From positions 496,001-560,000 of the forward strand of contig NZ_FNVU01000003.1 in the NCBI RefSeq assembly GCF_900107965.1: a DNA stretch of 64,000 nt, given 5' to 3'. This document shows positions 1-8,899 of this stretch, piece after piece. The DNA comes from Actinacidiphila yanglinensis. Its GTDB lineage: Bacteria; Actinomycetota; Actinomycetes; Streptomycetales; Streptomycetaceae. The first letter of the stretch is position 1; each line of letters starts with the position of its first letter. The translations under genes were made by a program, and so were the position numbers. Below the pieces are notes generated by a model. That model worked only from the letters and a program-made list of their open reading frames with translations, was not told where the DNA came from and ran no database searches.

Positions 1-1
1 G

Positions 2-202
2 GGCATCGCGCTGGTGCCGCAGATGGCGAGCGTGGGCGGGTGGCGGCGCGAGGTGGCGGTCCGGCCGCTGGACGCGGACCGGCCGGTGCGCCGGATCGTG
101 GCGGCCGTGCGGGGCGGTACGGACGAGGGGGCGCTGCTCCGCCGGGTGCTGGGTGCGCTGCGGCAGGCCGCTGAGTTGGACCCATTCGTGAAGTTGAACT
201 GA
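2..202 (+). CDS. LysR-family regulator, C-terminal fragment (cut by window edge)
   Basis: The reading frame is open from the left edge and ends at TGA 200-202. It starts with Gly-Ile-Ala-Leu-Val-Pro-Gln, which resembles the GIALLP segment near the end of the effector-binding domain of LysR-type transcriptional regulators. The remaining 60 residues look like the last beta-strand and helix of that domain. The DNA-binding half lies outside the window. The gene runs in the same direction as the allantoicase gene downstream, so it could regulate purine degradation, but that is inference from position only. Confidence 0.6.
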   Translation, partial: GIALVPQMASVGGWRREVAVRPLDADRPVRRIVAAVRGGTDEGALLRRVLGALRQAAELDPFVKLN

Positions 203-387
203 AAGAAACGTTCAAAAAGATTCGATGGACCTGAAGTGTCGGAGGAGGGAGGGTGGGGGCATGAAACGGAACGAGGGTGACGGCGGGCGGTAGCGGCCGG
301 AGCGGGAGCCCGAGCGGTGCCGCGGCTGCGGATGCCCCGGCGGCGGAGACGAGTGCGGCGCGAGCCGCGAGGGAGGGGACCGGGATC

Positions 388-1518
388 ATGGCGCGAGAAG
401 CGGTGTTCACCGCACTGACCGATTTCACCGGGGACGCTTTGCCGTACGGCGGGGGGAACCCGTTCGCGGACTACCGCCGGGCCGCGTTGCCCTTCACCGG
501 GCTGGCCGACCTCACCGACCGGCGGCTCGGCGCGGGCGTGATCGCGGCCAATGACGAGTTCTTCGCCGAGCGGGAGAATCTGCTGGTGGCCGGGCCCGCG
601 GTGTTCGACCCCGAGCGGTTCGGCCACAAGGGCAAGGTGATGGACGGCTGGGAGACCCGCCGCCGCCGGGGCCGCTCGGCGGGGGAGCCGCACCCCGATC
701 CCGAGGACCACGACTGGGCGGTGATACGGCTGGCGGTGCCCGGCGTGGTCCGCGGCATCGTGGTGGACACCGCGCACTTCCGCGGCAACTACCCGCAGTC
801 CGTCTCGGTGGAGGCCGCCACCCTCTCCTCGGCGTCCGGCCCGGAGGACCTGGCGGACCCCGGGGTGGAGTGGACCGCGCTGGTGCCGCGCACCCCGATC
901 GGCGGTCACGCGGAGAACGCGTTCGCCGTCCACCTCGAGCGGCGCTTCTCGCACCTGCGCCTGCGCCTGCATCCGGACGGCGGTGTGGCCCGCCTGCGGG
1001 TGTACGGCGAGGTGGCCGCCGACCCGGCCTGGCTGGCCGCGCTCGACACCGTCGACCTCGTCGCGCTGGAGAACGGCGGCAGCGTGCAGGACGCCTCCGA
1101 CCGCTTCTACTCCCCGCCCGAGCACACCATCCTGCCGGGCCGCTCGCGCACGATGGCCGACGGCTGGGAGACCCGCCGCCGCAGGGACACCGGGCACGAC
1201 TGGATCGAGTACCGGCTGGTCGAGCAGGGCCTCATCCGGGCCGTCGAGATCGACACGGCCTGCCTGAAGGGCAATGCGGCCGGCTGGGCCGCCCTGTCCG
1301 TCCGTGACGGAGAGGAAGGGGAGTGGATCCCGCTGCTCGCCCGGGTGCGGCTGCACCCGGACACCCTGCACCGCTTCCTCGTCGACGGCGCCCTCCCGGC
1401 CACCCATGCCCGGATCGACATCTACCCCGACGGCGGCATATCCCGGCTGCGGCTGTACGGCTCGCTGACCGGGCAGGGCGCGGCGCGGCTGGCCGAGCGC
1501 GCCGAGGCGATCGGCTGA
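388..1518 (+). CDS. alc: Allantoicase
   Basis: Allantoicase hydrolyses allantoate to ureidoglycolate and urea in cytosolic purine-nitrogen salvage. The 376-residue product is built from two homologous halves, as the family is. The motif DGWETRRRR occurs at residues about 86-94 and again at about 258-266, each followed by a His-Asp-Trp. The paired segments VDTAHFRGN / IDTACLKGN and HPDGGVARLRVYG / YPDGGISRLRLYG repeat in the same order. An in-frame GTG at 277 would add 37 low-complexity Ala/Gly/Ser residues. I prefer ATG 388 because GGGAGGGG lies 7-10 bases upstream and family members begin close to this point. A LysR gene end lies upstream and a convergent ankyrin gene downstream. Confidence 0.93.
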   Translation: MAREAVFTALTDFTGDALPYGGGNPFADYRRAALPFTGLADLTDRRLGAGVIAANDEFFAERENLLVAGPAVFDPERFGHKGKVMDGWETRRRRGRSAGEPHPDPEDHDWAVIRLAVPGVVRGIVVDTAHFRGNYPQSVSVEAATLSSASGPEDLADPGVEWTALVPRTPIGGHAENAFAVHLERRFSHLRLRLHPDGGVARLRVYGEVAADPAWLAALDTVDLVALENGGSVQDASDRFYSPPEHTILPGRSRTMADGWETRRRRDTGHDWIEYRLVEQGLIRAVEIDTACLKGNAAGWAALSVRDGEEGEWIPLLARVRLHPDTLHRFLVDGALPATHARIDIYPDGGISRLRLYGSLTGQGAARLAERAEAIG

Positions 1519-1529
1519 GGCGCTGTCCG

Positions 1530-1556
1530 GCCCGGGCCCCGGGGGGCGGCCCGGGC
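1530..1556 (+). terminator. GC-rich hairpin after the allantoicase gene
   Basis: GCCCGGGCC at 1530-1538 pairs perfectly with GGCCCGGGC at 1548-1556 around a 9-base loop, 12 bases after the allantoicase stop. There is no U-tract, as is common in streptomycetes. The next gene is convergent, so the hairpin may also protect its 3' side. Confidence 0.5.
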
Positions 1557-1679
1557 AGCCCTCACCGCATCGTCGGACCGGAGCCCGCCGGTCCGCCGGC
1601 TGAACCGGCCCGCCCTGAGCGAAGACCTTGCGTGGTCGTGCCGAGCGAGGCGGTGCGAGGCGGGGCGGTGGGTGCGGGT

Positions 1680-2117
1680 CTACTCCGCGCCGAGGAGGGA
1701 CAGCAGGTCTGTCCTGCCGAACACCCGGGCGGTGTCGATCGCGGACGGGCTGCCCGCCGACGGGTCGGCGCCGGCGTCCATCAAGGCGCTGATGACGTCC
1801 CGCTCCCCCTTGAACACCGCACCGGCGAGCGGGGTCTGGCCGCGGTCGTTGGCCCGGTCCACTTCGGCGCCCCGCTGGATCAAGGCGTGCACCGCCGGGG
1901 TGTGTCCGTGGTAGGCGGCGAGCATGACCAGGCTGTCACCGCTGTCGTTCGTCAGGTCGACCGGCACCCCCGCGTCCACGTACGCGGCGAGCTTGTCGGT
2001 GTCGCCCTTCCGGGCCAGATCGAAGGCCTGGGAGGCGAGTTGGAGGACCTCGGGGTCGTGTGCGGGCTCGCCGGCGGGCCCGGAAGCGGAAGCGGGGTCG
2101 GGGCTGGACTCGGTCAT
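1680..2117 (-). CDS. Small ankyrin-repeat protein
   Basis: This 145-residue protein has a charged, disordered N-terminus of about 28 residues, then roughly three ankyrin repeats. Recognisable pieces are DSGDSLVMLAAYHGH, ALIQRGAEVDRANDRGQTPLAGAV and ALMDAGADPSAGSPSA, with the helix-turn-helix-loop spacing of about 33 residues. Ankyrin stacks mediate protein-protein contacts; no catalytic domain is attached and there is no signal peptide, so it is probably a cytosolic adaptor of unknown partner. Single small ankyrin proteins of this length are frequent in streptomycetes. It is convergent with the allantoicase gene and lies 10 bp downstream of the lipoprotein gene on the same strand, so the two may be co-transcribed. 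Confidence 0.85.
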   Translation of the reverse strand: MTESSPDPASASGPAGEPAHDPEVLQLASQAFDLARKGDTDKLAAYVDAGVPVDLTNDSGDSLVMLAAYHGHTPAVHALIQRGAEVDRANDRGQTPLAGAVFKGERDVISALMDAGADPSAGSPSAIDTARVFGRTDLLSLLGAE

Positions 2118-2127
2118 GCCACCCAGC

Positions 2128-2871
2128 CTACGCAGGGCAGCGTCCGCTGAAGAAGGAGATCACCACGTGCCGCGCCGGGGCGTCGCCGACCCGGACGTCC
2201 AGCGGGACGCAGGCGCGGCCGTCGCCGGCGACGAAGAAGGAACCGCGAAAGGAGGTGGGACTGCCGGGGCAGGCGTGGAAGGTCACCGCGGGTGTGGGCG
2301 TGGAGCCGTACTCGCCGCCGAACTCCAGGCCGGCGCGGGCGCGCTGCTGAGTGCCGACCGTGACGGTGACGACGGCGCCGGGGCTGACCAGGGACTGGAT
2401 GCGGTAGTGCCAGCCGCCGGAGTTGGGCACGCCCTGGTCGCGCTGATCGCCGTCGGCCAGGCCGCGCAGGCCCTGCCAGGTCAGCGGGCCGACGGTGACA
2501 TCCAAGTCGGCGGACGGTGTCGATGTGCCGTGGGACGTGCCGCGGGAAGTGCTGGGGGTGGGGGCGTAGTGGGTGCTGCGGGTGGGCGGGTGTGCGGTCG
2601 GCGTCGGGGGTGGGGCGGCCGAGGCGCTGGTGGGGGAGCCGGCCGGGTTGGTGGGGCGGCGCGGCGGGACGGGGGTGCCATTACGGTAGGGGGTGCCGTC
2701 GACGCACTCCACCGGTCGGGGATGTTCGACGCTGCCGACCGGGGGTGGCGCCGACGCCACCGACGGCGACGCGGTGGCGGTCGCATCCGAGTGCGTGCCG
2801 AGCGAGCAACCGGAGAGCAGGATCAGCGCTCCGCCCACCGACCAGCCCACACGTAACGCTCGTCCTGACAT
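2128..2871 (-). CDS. Putative lipoprotein of unknown function
   Basis: The N-terminus has two arginines, a hydrophobic stretch and a lipobox Leu-Ser-Gly-Cys with the lipidated cysteine at about residue 22, so the product should be anchored outside the membrane. A Pro/Thr/Ser-rich linker of about 100 residues follows, then a compact C-terminal domain that starts near DLDVTVGPLTWQGL and has cysteines near CPGS, ACVPL and GRC. I recognise no catalytic family. ATG 2871 is preferred because GAGGA sits 9 bases upstream; an in-frame GTG and ATG lie slightly further out at 2880 and 2877. The codon use matches the neighbourhood. Confidence 0.75.
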   Translation of the reverse strand: MSGRALRVGWSVGGALILLSGCSLGTHSDATATASPSVASAPPPVGSVEHPRPVECVDGTPYRNGTPVPPRRPTNPAGSPTSASAAPPPTPTAHPPTRSTHYAPTPSTSRGTSHGTSTPSADLDVTVGPLTWQGLRGLADGDQRDQGVPNSGGWHYRIQSLVSPGAVVTVTVGTQQRARAGLEFGGEYGSTPTPAVTFHACPGSPTSFRGSFFVAGDGRACVPLDVRVGDAPARHVVISFFSGRCPA

Positions 2872-2903
2872 GAGCATCACTCCTCAGTCAGGACGGTACG
2901 TCC

Positions 2904-3698
2904 TCAACCGAGCGGCGGCCAGACCACCAATTGCCGCACCAACTCCGCCTCGCCGCTGATCCGGAGGCTGCCGGCGTCCCACGGGATCCTCCGGAACAGC
3001 GACAGCAGCAGGTCTCCGGCGGACCCGGTGATCGCCGCGCCCGGCTCGGGACCGTCGCCCGGGCCCATGCGCACCGCGGAGGCGCCGGTCGCGTCGAGGA
3101 TCAGCGTCCAGGCCGGCCCCTCCTCGGAGATCAGGGCGACCCGCGCGGGGGAGTGCGGCCAGCCGTCCATCGTGCCGAACCCCACGTGCAGGAACTCGTC
3201 GATCGCGTCCAGTGCCAGCCCCGCAGGCAGGGGCTCGGGGGCGCCCGCCGCGTCCTGGGCGTCGCGGGCGTGCACTGCGGCCTCCTGCACCTGGTGGCGT
3301 GCGACGGCGCCCGCGGTCGACGGGTTCCCCGACTCCGACCACCACGTCCAGCACTCCCGGTCCGGGCCCGCGGCGCGCAGCGAGTCCAGTAGCAGTTCGG
3401 TGGATCGGGCCGACCACGGCAGCAGTTCGCCGCCGGGCGGCGGGCCCTCCGCCGACTCCGGTGGCCGCCCGGTCGCGCCCGCCGCGACCGCGGCCGCCCA
3501 GAACCGCTGCACCTGGCCGAGATGCGCCACGAGGTCGCGCACCGTCCAGTCCGGGCAGCCCGGGATCTGTGCCTGCTCGTCGGCGGTCTCCACCGCTTTC
3601 CGCAGCGCGGCCGACCGGTCCTCGACCAGTTCCAGCCAGTCGGGAAAGCGCAGGACCGGGAACGCGGCGGCAGGCGGAGGAGTGCCGAAGGATGTCAT
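2904..3698 (-). CDS. Mycothiol-dependent maleylpyruvate isomerase-like (DinB-fold) protein
   Basis: The 264-residue product matches the TIGR03083/MDMPI pattern found almost only in actinobacteria. It has an N-terminal four-helix DinB-like bundle with GCPDWTVRDLVAHLGQV near residues 47-63 and a C-terminal SCP-like domain. The probable metal triad is visible: His59 in LVAHLG, and Glu139 and His143 in QEAAVHARD. Family members use mycothiol as cofactor for isomerase or transferase chemistry, but the substrate here is unknown. ATG 3698 fits the family N-terminus; the frame stays open upstream only as non-coding-like sequence. The gene is divergent from the large DUF5107 gene. Confidence 0.85.
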   Translation of the reverse strand: MTSFGTPPPAAAFPVLRFPDWLELVEDRSAALRKAVETADEQAQIPGCPDWTVRDLVAHLGQVQRFWAAAVAAGATGRPPESAEGPPPGGELLPWSARSTELLLDSLRAAGPDRECWTWWSESGNPSTAGAVARHQVQEAAVHARDAQDAAGAPEPLPAGLALDAIDEFLHVGFGTMDGWPHSPARVALISEEGPAWTLILDATGASAVRMGPGDGPEPGAAITGSAGDLLLSLFRRIPWDAGSLRISGEAELVRQLVVWPPLG

Positions 3699-3906
3699 GG
3701 GCAATGTTCTAGCAGCGCGCACGGACACGGATGGCGCAACCGATTCGAACGCCGATCGTGCCGGGATCCGGTCCGTGGGGCGAGGAGGACGGTTCACCCG
3801 GGTTTCCTGGGTTTTGCCCAACCCTGACGGGCGCGGACTCTGTTCAGCGGGCCGGGAACCCTGTTCCATGGTCATCACACGGCCGCCGTGCCGAAGGCGG
3901 CCACCC

Positions 3907-6210
3907 GTGCCGGATGAGGTGGCCTTGGCCAGGACCGCGACGACCGCGACGACCGACACGACCGACACGACCGTGCGGCGCACCACCGTGCGCGTCCCCG
4001 CCGCGCCGCTCGGTCCGGAGAACCCGCTGCCCGCGCTCCGCGAGCGACCCGAGCAGCACCGCCTCGACTCCCGCGAACGTGACGCCATGCCCCCGGACAT
4101 GGCCCGGCAGATCGGCTACGCCCCGCTGCGCACCGTCCTGCCGGTCCGGGTGCTCGACGGGTACGGCCGGGACCGCGCGCCCGCGGATCTGGACGCCGTG
4201 GTCCTGGAGAACGACCGGCTGCGTGCCACGGTGCTGCCCGGCCTCGGCGGCCGGCTGTACTCGCTGCTGCACAAGCCGACCGGCCGTGAACTGCTCTACC
4301 GCAACTCGGTGTTCCAGCCGGCGGACTTCGCGCTGGCGGGTGCCTGGTTCTCCGGCGGCGTGGAGTGGAACCTCGGCGCCACCGGTCATGCCGCGCACAC
4401 CTGCGCCCCGCTGCACGCCGCCCGGCTGACCGCGCCCGACGGCGGGGAGATGCTGCGGCTGTGGGAGTGGGAGCGGCTGCGCGACCTGCCGTTCCAGGTG
4501 GACCTGTGGCTGCCGTCCGGTTCCGACTTCCTCCACGTCGGCATCCGAGTGCGCAACCCGCACGGCCGGACCGTGCCGGTGTACTGGTGGTCCAACACCG
4601 CCGTGCCCGAGACCGCCGGCACCCGGGTGCTGGTGCCCGCGGACGCCGCCTGGCATTTCGACTACCACCGCACCCTCACCCATGTCCCGGTCCCGTGCCC
4701 GCCCGGAGGACCCGACAGTACGGACACCACCTACCCCGCCCGGTTCGCGTACGCCGCCGACCACTTCTTCGACATCCAGGGCGACGACCGCCGCTGGATC
4801 GCCGCCCTCGACGGGGACGGCCGGGGCCTGGTCCAGACGTCCACCGACGGGTTGCGGGGCCGCAAGCTCTTCCGGTGGGGCCGCGGCCCCGGCGGCCGGC
4901 GCTGGCAGGAATGGCTCACCGAACCCGGCACCGGCGGCTACCTGGAGATCCAGGCCGGGCTGGCCCGTACCCAGCTCGAACACATCCCGATGGCCGCGGA
5001 GTCGGAGCTGTGCTGGCTGGAGGCGTACGGCCCGCTCGACGCCGACCCCGCGCTGGTGCACGGTGCCGACTGGTCCACCGCCCGGGCCGAGGCCGCCGCG
5101 AGGCTCGAAGCGGCCCTGCCCCGGGCCGACCTCGACGCCGCTCACGCCGCCTGGCTCACCCGGGCCGACGCCGACCCCGACCCCGCGGACATCCTCGCCA
5201 CCGGCTCCGGCTGGGGCGCGCTGGAGGTCGAGCGCGGACGTTTCGCGCTGCCCGGCACCCCCTTCCGGCCCGCCACCCTCGGCCCGGCGCAGAAGCCCTG
5301 GCTCGAACTGCTGGTGGCCGGAGTCTTTCCCCGGCCCGCCGCGGCCGCCGCCGCGCCCGGCCCGACCCTGGTCGCGGCCGAGTGGCGCGAGTTGATGGAG
5401 GCCGTCGACACCTACCCGGGCAACGAGTGGTATCGCGACTACCACCTCGGTATCGCCCAGTGGGCGGCCGGCGACCGGGCGCAGGCGGTCCGCAGCTGGG
5501 AGCGTTCGCTCGCCGCCCACGCCTCGCCGTGGGTGCTGCGCGCCCTCGCCGTCGCCGACACCGCCGCCGACCGGCCCGAGCGGGCCGCGGAGCGGTACCT
5601 CGCCGGCTACGACGCGCTCGCCGCCACCCTGACGGATGCCGTCACCCTCACGGATGCCGTGACCGTCACCCCGGCGGACCCGGTTTCCCTTCCCGCGGAC
5701 CCCGGACTGCCCGACGAAGCAGGGCAGTCCGCCCGCACCGTCCTGCGCGCCTTCGCCCTGGAAGCGGTCCCCGCCCTGCTCGCCGCCGGCCGCGCCGACG
5801 ACGCCGCCCGCGTCCTCGACCGCCCCGTGCCCGGTCCGGACGGGGCCGTGACTCCTTTGGACGGCGGGCGGGTGGAGTTGCTGCGGGCCCGTACCGCGCT
5901 CGCCCAGGGCGACCCGGGCCGGGCCCGGGCCATCCTCGACACGGGCGTGGTCGTCGAGGACCTGGCCGAGGGCGACGAGACGCTCAGCGACACGTGGTAC
6001 GCCGTCGCCGAGGCCCTCCACACCGACCAGGCCCCGGCCGGAAAGGGCGCGGACCAGCAGGACGGCGCCTCGGGCGATGCACGGGCCCGGGCCCGCCAAG
6101 CCCATCCCCTGCCCCCTGGCTACGACTTCCGGATGCGCCCGGAGGACCCGCAGAAGCGACAGGACCCGCAGAAGCGACAGGACCCGCAGAACCCGTCGGA
6201 CCCGCACTGA
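3907..6210 (+). CDS. DUF5107 / TPR protein, possible carbohydrate-related
   Basis: The product is about 767 residues. The N-terminal half matches DUF5107, a galactose-mutarotase-like beta-sandwich; visible landmarks are ENDRLRATVLPGLGGRLYSL, GAWFSGGVEWNLG and VYWWSNTAVPE. The C-terminal half is Ala-rich and helical, with TPR-like pairs such as WYRDYHLGIAQWAAGDRAQAVRSWERSL. Homologues usually sit near sugar catabolism genes and are thought to bind carbohydrate, but activity is unproven. GTG 3907 is chosen because GAAGGCGG lies 6 bases upstream; GTG 3919, GTG 3973 or ATG 3868 are alternatives. The first 25 residues are a Thr/Asp/Ala low-complexity run. The C-terminus ends in a short DPQKRQ repeat. 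Confidence 0.85.
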   Translation: MPDEVALARTATTATTDTTDTTVRRTTVRVPAAPLGPENPLPALRERPEQHRLDSRERDAMPPDMARQIGYAPLRTVLPVRVLDGYGRDRAPADLDAVVLENDRLRATVLPGLGGRLYSLLHKPTGRELLYRNSVFQPADFALAGAWFSGGVEWNLGATGHAAHTCAPLHAARLTAPDGGEMLRLWEWERLRDLPFQVDLWLPSGSDFLHVGIRVRNPHGRTVPVYWWSNTAVPETAGTRVLVPADAAWHFDYHRTLTHVPVPCPPGGPDSTDTTYPARFAYAADHFFDIQGDDRRWIAALDGDGRGLVQTSTDGLRGRKLFRWGRGPGGRRWQEWLTEPGTGGYLEIQAGLARTQLEHIPMAAESELCWLEAYGPLDADPALVHGADWSTARAEAAARLEAALPRADLDAAHAAWLTRADADPDPADILATGSGWGALEVERGRFALPGTPFRPATLGPAQKPWLELLVAGVFPRPAAAAAAPGPTLVAAEWRELMEAVDTYPGNEWYRDYHLGIAQWAAGDRAQAVRSWERSLAAHASPWVLRALAVADTAADRPERAAERYLAGYDALAATLTDAVTLTDAVTVTPADPVSLPADPGLPDEAGQSARTVLRAFALEAVPALLAAGRADDAARVLDRPVPGPDGAVTPLDGGRVELLRARTALAQGDPGRARAILDTGVVVEDLAEGDETLSDTWYAVAEALHTDQAPAGKGADQQDGASGDARARARQAHPLPPGYDFRMRPEDPQKRQDPQKRQDPQNPSDPH
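6143..6191 (+). repeat. 18-bp tandem repeat at the end of the DUF5107 gene
   Basis: Two exact copies of AGGACCCGCAGAAGCGAC (6143-6160, 6161-6178) and a partial third give the in-frame peptide repeat DPQKRQ at the C-terminus. Because the unit is a multiple of three, copy-number change would alter only tail length. Confidence 0.8.
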
Positions 6211-6231
6211 GACCGCGCACCGCTCACCGCA

Positions 6232-7221
6232 CTACCGGCCCGCGCTCAGCAGCTCCTCGCGCTCCCCGGCGGACAGGTCGCCGGGGGCGCGGCGCTCCCG
6301 GGCGGCGCGGTTCGCGGCCTGGCGCAGCGCCTCGTTGACGGGGGTGGGCACCCCGAACCGGCGGCCGAGCAGCACGATCTCGCCGTTGAGGTAGTCCGAC
6401 TCGATCGACCCGGCTCCCCGCGTCAGGCTCTGCCAGGTCGAACTGCGGTTGCCCGGAGGCGAGTTCACCTGATCCCCGCGCGTCCGGCTCTGCTCCTCCG
6501 CGCCCACGTAGGCGATGCCGGCCGCCGCCAGTGCGGCAGCTCCCTCCGCCCTTGCCCGGGTGACCAGTTCGTGCTGCGCGTCCTCGTCGGGGCCGAGCAC
6601 CGCGTCCGCCGCGTTCACCAGGTTCGCCAGCAACTTCGCGTACTTCCAGGCCATCACGTCGTCGGTGACCGGCGCCGCGAAACCCGCGCCGGTCAGGTCG
6701 TCGGCGATGGCCCGCGCGGTGGCGTCCGAGCCCGACGGGTAGCGGCCCAGGTGCAGCATCCCGGGCAGCGGGGTGCACAACGCGCGCACCACGCCCGGTT
6801 CCAGGAAGGACGACGGGAGCCACACGCACATGCCGTAGACGTCGGCGAACCGGCGCAGCGCCAGCCGCTCGTTCTCCACGCCGTTCTGCGCGCACACCAC
6901 CGCGGGCCCGTGGCCCCGGCGGGCGCCCGTGCCCGTGCCGCAGCCGTAGGAGGCCCACGTGTCCAGCACACCGGGGGTGTGCTGCGTCTTCACGCAGAGC
7001 ACCAGGACGTCGTCGTCCCGCGGGGTCAGCTCGTCCGGGCCCGCGACCGCCGGGATGCTCAACTGCCGTTCGCCGTCGGCGAGCTGGAGCCACAGCCCGT
7101 GCGCGCGCAGTGCCTCCAGATGCGGGCCGCGCGCCACGAGCACGACCTCGCGCCCGCTGCCTGACAGCAGCCCTCCGATGGCGCCGCCCACCGCTCCGGC
7201 GCCGATGATGATGTATCGCAT
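6232..7221 (-). CDS. Ketopantoate reductase family (ApbA/PanE) oxidoreductase
   Basis: The product is 329 residues. It opens with MRYIIIGAGAVGGAIGGLL, a Rossmann GxGxxG NADP-binding loop, and has the second family landmark WKYAKLLANLVNA in the C-terminal helical domain, where a conserved Lys acts in catalysis. Ketopantoate reductase makes pantoate for coenzyme A, but many streptomycete paralogues act on unknown 2-oxoacids, so I do not assign panE. ATG 7221 is preferred over the upstream GTG/ATG codons because GAGGG is 8-9 bases before it and the GxG motif normally starts at residue 8-10. A second, only distantly similar paralogue lies at 14672. It converges on the DUF5107 gene. Confidence 0.88.
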   Translation of the reverse strand: MRYIIIGAGAVGGAIGGLLSGSGREVVLVARGPHLEALRAHGLWLQLADGERQLSIPAVAGPDELTPRDDDVLVLCVKTQHTPGVLDTWASYGCGTGTGARRGHGPAVVCAQNGVENERLALRRFADVYGMCVWLPSSFLEPGVVRALCTPLPGMLHLGRYPSGSDATARAIADDLTGAGFAAPVTDDVMAWKYAKLLANLVNAADAVLGPDEDAQHELVTRARAEGAAALAAAGIAYVGAEEQSRTRGDQVNSPPGNRSSTWQSLTRGAGSIESDYLNGEIVLLGRRFGVPTPVNEALRQAANRAARERRAPGDLSAGEREELLSAGR

Positions 7222-7978
7222 AACGGAACCCTCATTGGTGATTCTGACGATCATAGCTGCTGGGTACGGACCGCGACCGCGGCCGACTTCGGTTCGGCCG
7301 AGTACGTGGCGCAGCCGGATGCGGCTTCGGTGGTCCTTGGTCCGATCCTCAACTCCGGTGTGGAGCAGGGAACATGGGCCGTGAAGTGCACATCCTCACG
7401 AGGCGGGCGGTATCGCTGGGCCAAGCGCTGCCCGGCCCTCGATTGAGCTTCCTGTGCGCCCACGCTGGCTCTCGGCGACTGTCAAGGGCGGGTGGCTCGT
7501 TGAGTTGGGACTCGCGGGTCTGGTTGTCTCTCGACGTCTTAGGCAAATCTGATGCTGACTCAATGCTGACTTCGCTGACCAGTCGTCAGATTCGAATTTG
7601 CTGTGGACACACAGCACCGGCCTCGGGCGTGCCTCCTCCGTCAGGGCGGGGGCATCCAAGGACGGAGGGGCGTTGGGGCGGGGTCGCGCTGGACGCCAGG
7701 CGGTAGGCTGGATGGCCGCTCGCCGTCGCAGTGGCGGCCGCCGTGCACAGATCGGCGCCGACGACGCGCCGCGCTGATCTCCCCATTGGCGGGAAAAGGG
7801 GCCGTCCACGCGTTCAAACTGTTGCACGCGCCACAGGCTGCCGAACCGGATGTCACCATCGTCACCGTCGCCGTGGACTTCTGCGGCGTCGCCGTCCGCC
7901 GGCTTCGACCGGACCAGTTGAACGTCGCCATCGAGGGTGACCGGACGCTCGGCGACCTGGTTCTCACGTCAGTCGTGG

Positions 7979-8098
7979 AGGCATGCGGTGCTGGGCATGT
8001 TCATGGACGATGCCCGGCGGCGGACCGGCAAGCTGAGCGATGCGCGGCGAACGGAGCTCACCGCACTGGGGATGCGCTGGGCAGGGGCGGGAGCGTGA
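7979..8098 (+). pseudogene. Remnant of a helicase-associated (HA) domain
   Basis: In this frame the DNA reads GMFMDDARRRTGKL followed by SDARRTELTALGMRWA and then a stop at 8096-8098. This matches the pattern of one helicase-associated repeat, in which a Trp/Phe-containing helix is followed by QRRR-x-KL, then an Arg/Glu-rich helix and LGMxW. Such repeats occur in tandem in very large streptomycete DEAD/DEAH helicases. Here only about 38 residues survive with no helicase core nearby, so it looks like debris. The match is by eye only. Confidence 0.45.
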
Positions 8099-8392
8099 TG
8101 AGCAACACGGGCCGGGGCGGGCCGGGCGCGGTCAACCGGGCTCGGGAATCCAGGGAGCGAATGCGTTAGTCCGTGCCGCGCGCCCGACCATTCGGGAGCG
8201 GGGCGCACTGCAGATCGCCCTCCCCTTTTCCCGACGGGTGCCCCACCGTTGCAAATACCTCCTTCCCCGCCTGCTCCAGGGCGAGAAGAGGTGTCGCAGC
8301 CGTGGGAGTCGGCTGGGCAAGTGGCCTGGCCAGGGGTGATGCCTGCCGCTGGCGGAATGAGTCCGGGGCTTGCAGCAGGGACCGCCGCGTGG

Positions 8393-8435
8393 CCGGCTTC
8401 GGGGGCTCGCTGCGGCGGAGAGCCCCCGAAGCCGG
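8393..8435. terminator. Strong 16-bp hairpin in the gene-poor stretch
   Basis: A 16-bp arm at 8393-8408 (CCGGCTTCGGGGGCTC) is perfectly complementary to 8420-8435, with an 11-base loop. It has the form of a factor-independent terminator usable in either direction, or of a residual inverted repeat from a lost element. No intact gene ends directly beside it. Confidence 0.5.
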
Positions 8436-8511
8436 CTCGGGTGGATCGGGTGGTGCAGGTCCATAGAGGCCGGGTCCAGGTGGAGGGCGGACATGCTTCG
8501 GCCGTTGCCTG

Positions 8512-8715
8512 CTACAAGTGCTGAACGATCATCCCGTGTGACAGCCGACCCGAGGTACCTTCCAGTCGGCGATGATCAGTCCTGGTGCGCCATGGAGAAA
8601 GTGCGTCGGCGGGCTTGGCCAAGCGGTGGGCAAGCTGGTCGGCCTCTTCTCCGGCAGTGCGCAGTTCCCGGGCGGCCGATCGCGCAGCGACGGCCGGGTC
8701 CTCCTGCCTGTCCAT
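8512..8715 (-). CDS. Doubtful small open frame, helical, unknown
   Basis: A 67-codon frame starts at ATG 8715 with GAGGG about 10 bases upstream. Its first half, around SAARELRTAGEEADQLAHRLA, is a plausible amphipathic helix of the kind seen in small streptomycete hypothetical proteins; the second half is Arg/His-rich and unconvincing. It may be a truncated gene start in the decayed region. I report it because it is the only frame here with both a plausible ribosome site and protein-like composition. Confidence 0.2.
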   Translation of the reverse strand: MDRQEDPAVAARSAARELRTAGEEADQLAHRLAKPADALSPWRTRTDHRRLEGTSGRLSHGMIVQHL

Positions 8716-8899
8716 CCGGATGGCGCCCTCACCTGCGCGCAGAAGGAGGTGAGCAACCTCCCCGGTTGCTCACCCGCTTGCCCGGGCCGCCGCTTTCCAC
8801 CGTTCCAAGTCCCTGACCTGCGGTTTTGATGTCGATGGAACCGTCCTGGGCTTGGCCGCCAGGCCGAGAAGTTCGGGGGCACGGCGGTACGTTTGAGCT

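Larger units (their letters stand above)
7222..8899. other. Gene-poor, apparently degraded stretch
   Basis: About 1.7 kb contains only short open frames in all six frames and none shows a clean family match. Base composition is lower in GC in places, for example around 7500-7600, than in flanking genes. I can identify one protein-domain remnant (7979-8098), one strong hairpin (8393-8435) and one weak minus-strand open frame (8512-8715). The short direct repeats of TGCTGAC near 7551 and 7563 have no evident function. The region reads as a decayed locus rather than as regulatory DNA for the flanking genes. Confidence 0.55.

Noticed and set aside
3844..6207. 787-codon minus-strand frame antisense to the DUF5107 gene
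   Set aside because: It is a shadow frame typical of GC-rich DNA: Gly/Val/Arg-rich, no family match, and the plus-strand gene is convincing.
8132..8494. 120-codon minus-strand frame in the gene-poor stretch
   Set aside because: Pro/Arg/Ser/His-rich, no start with ribosome site, spans the 16-bp hairpin and matches no family.
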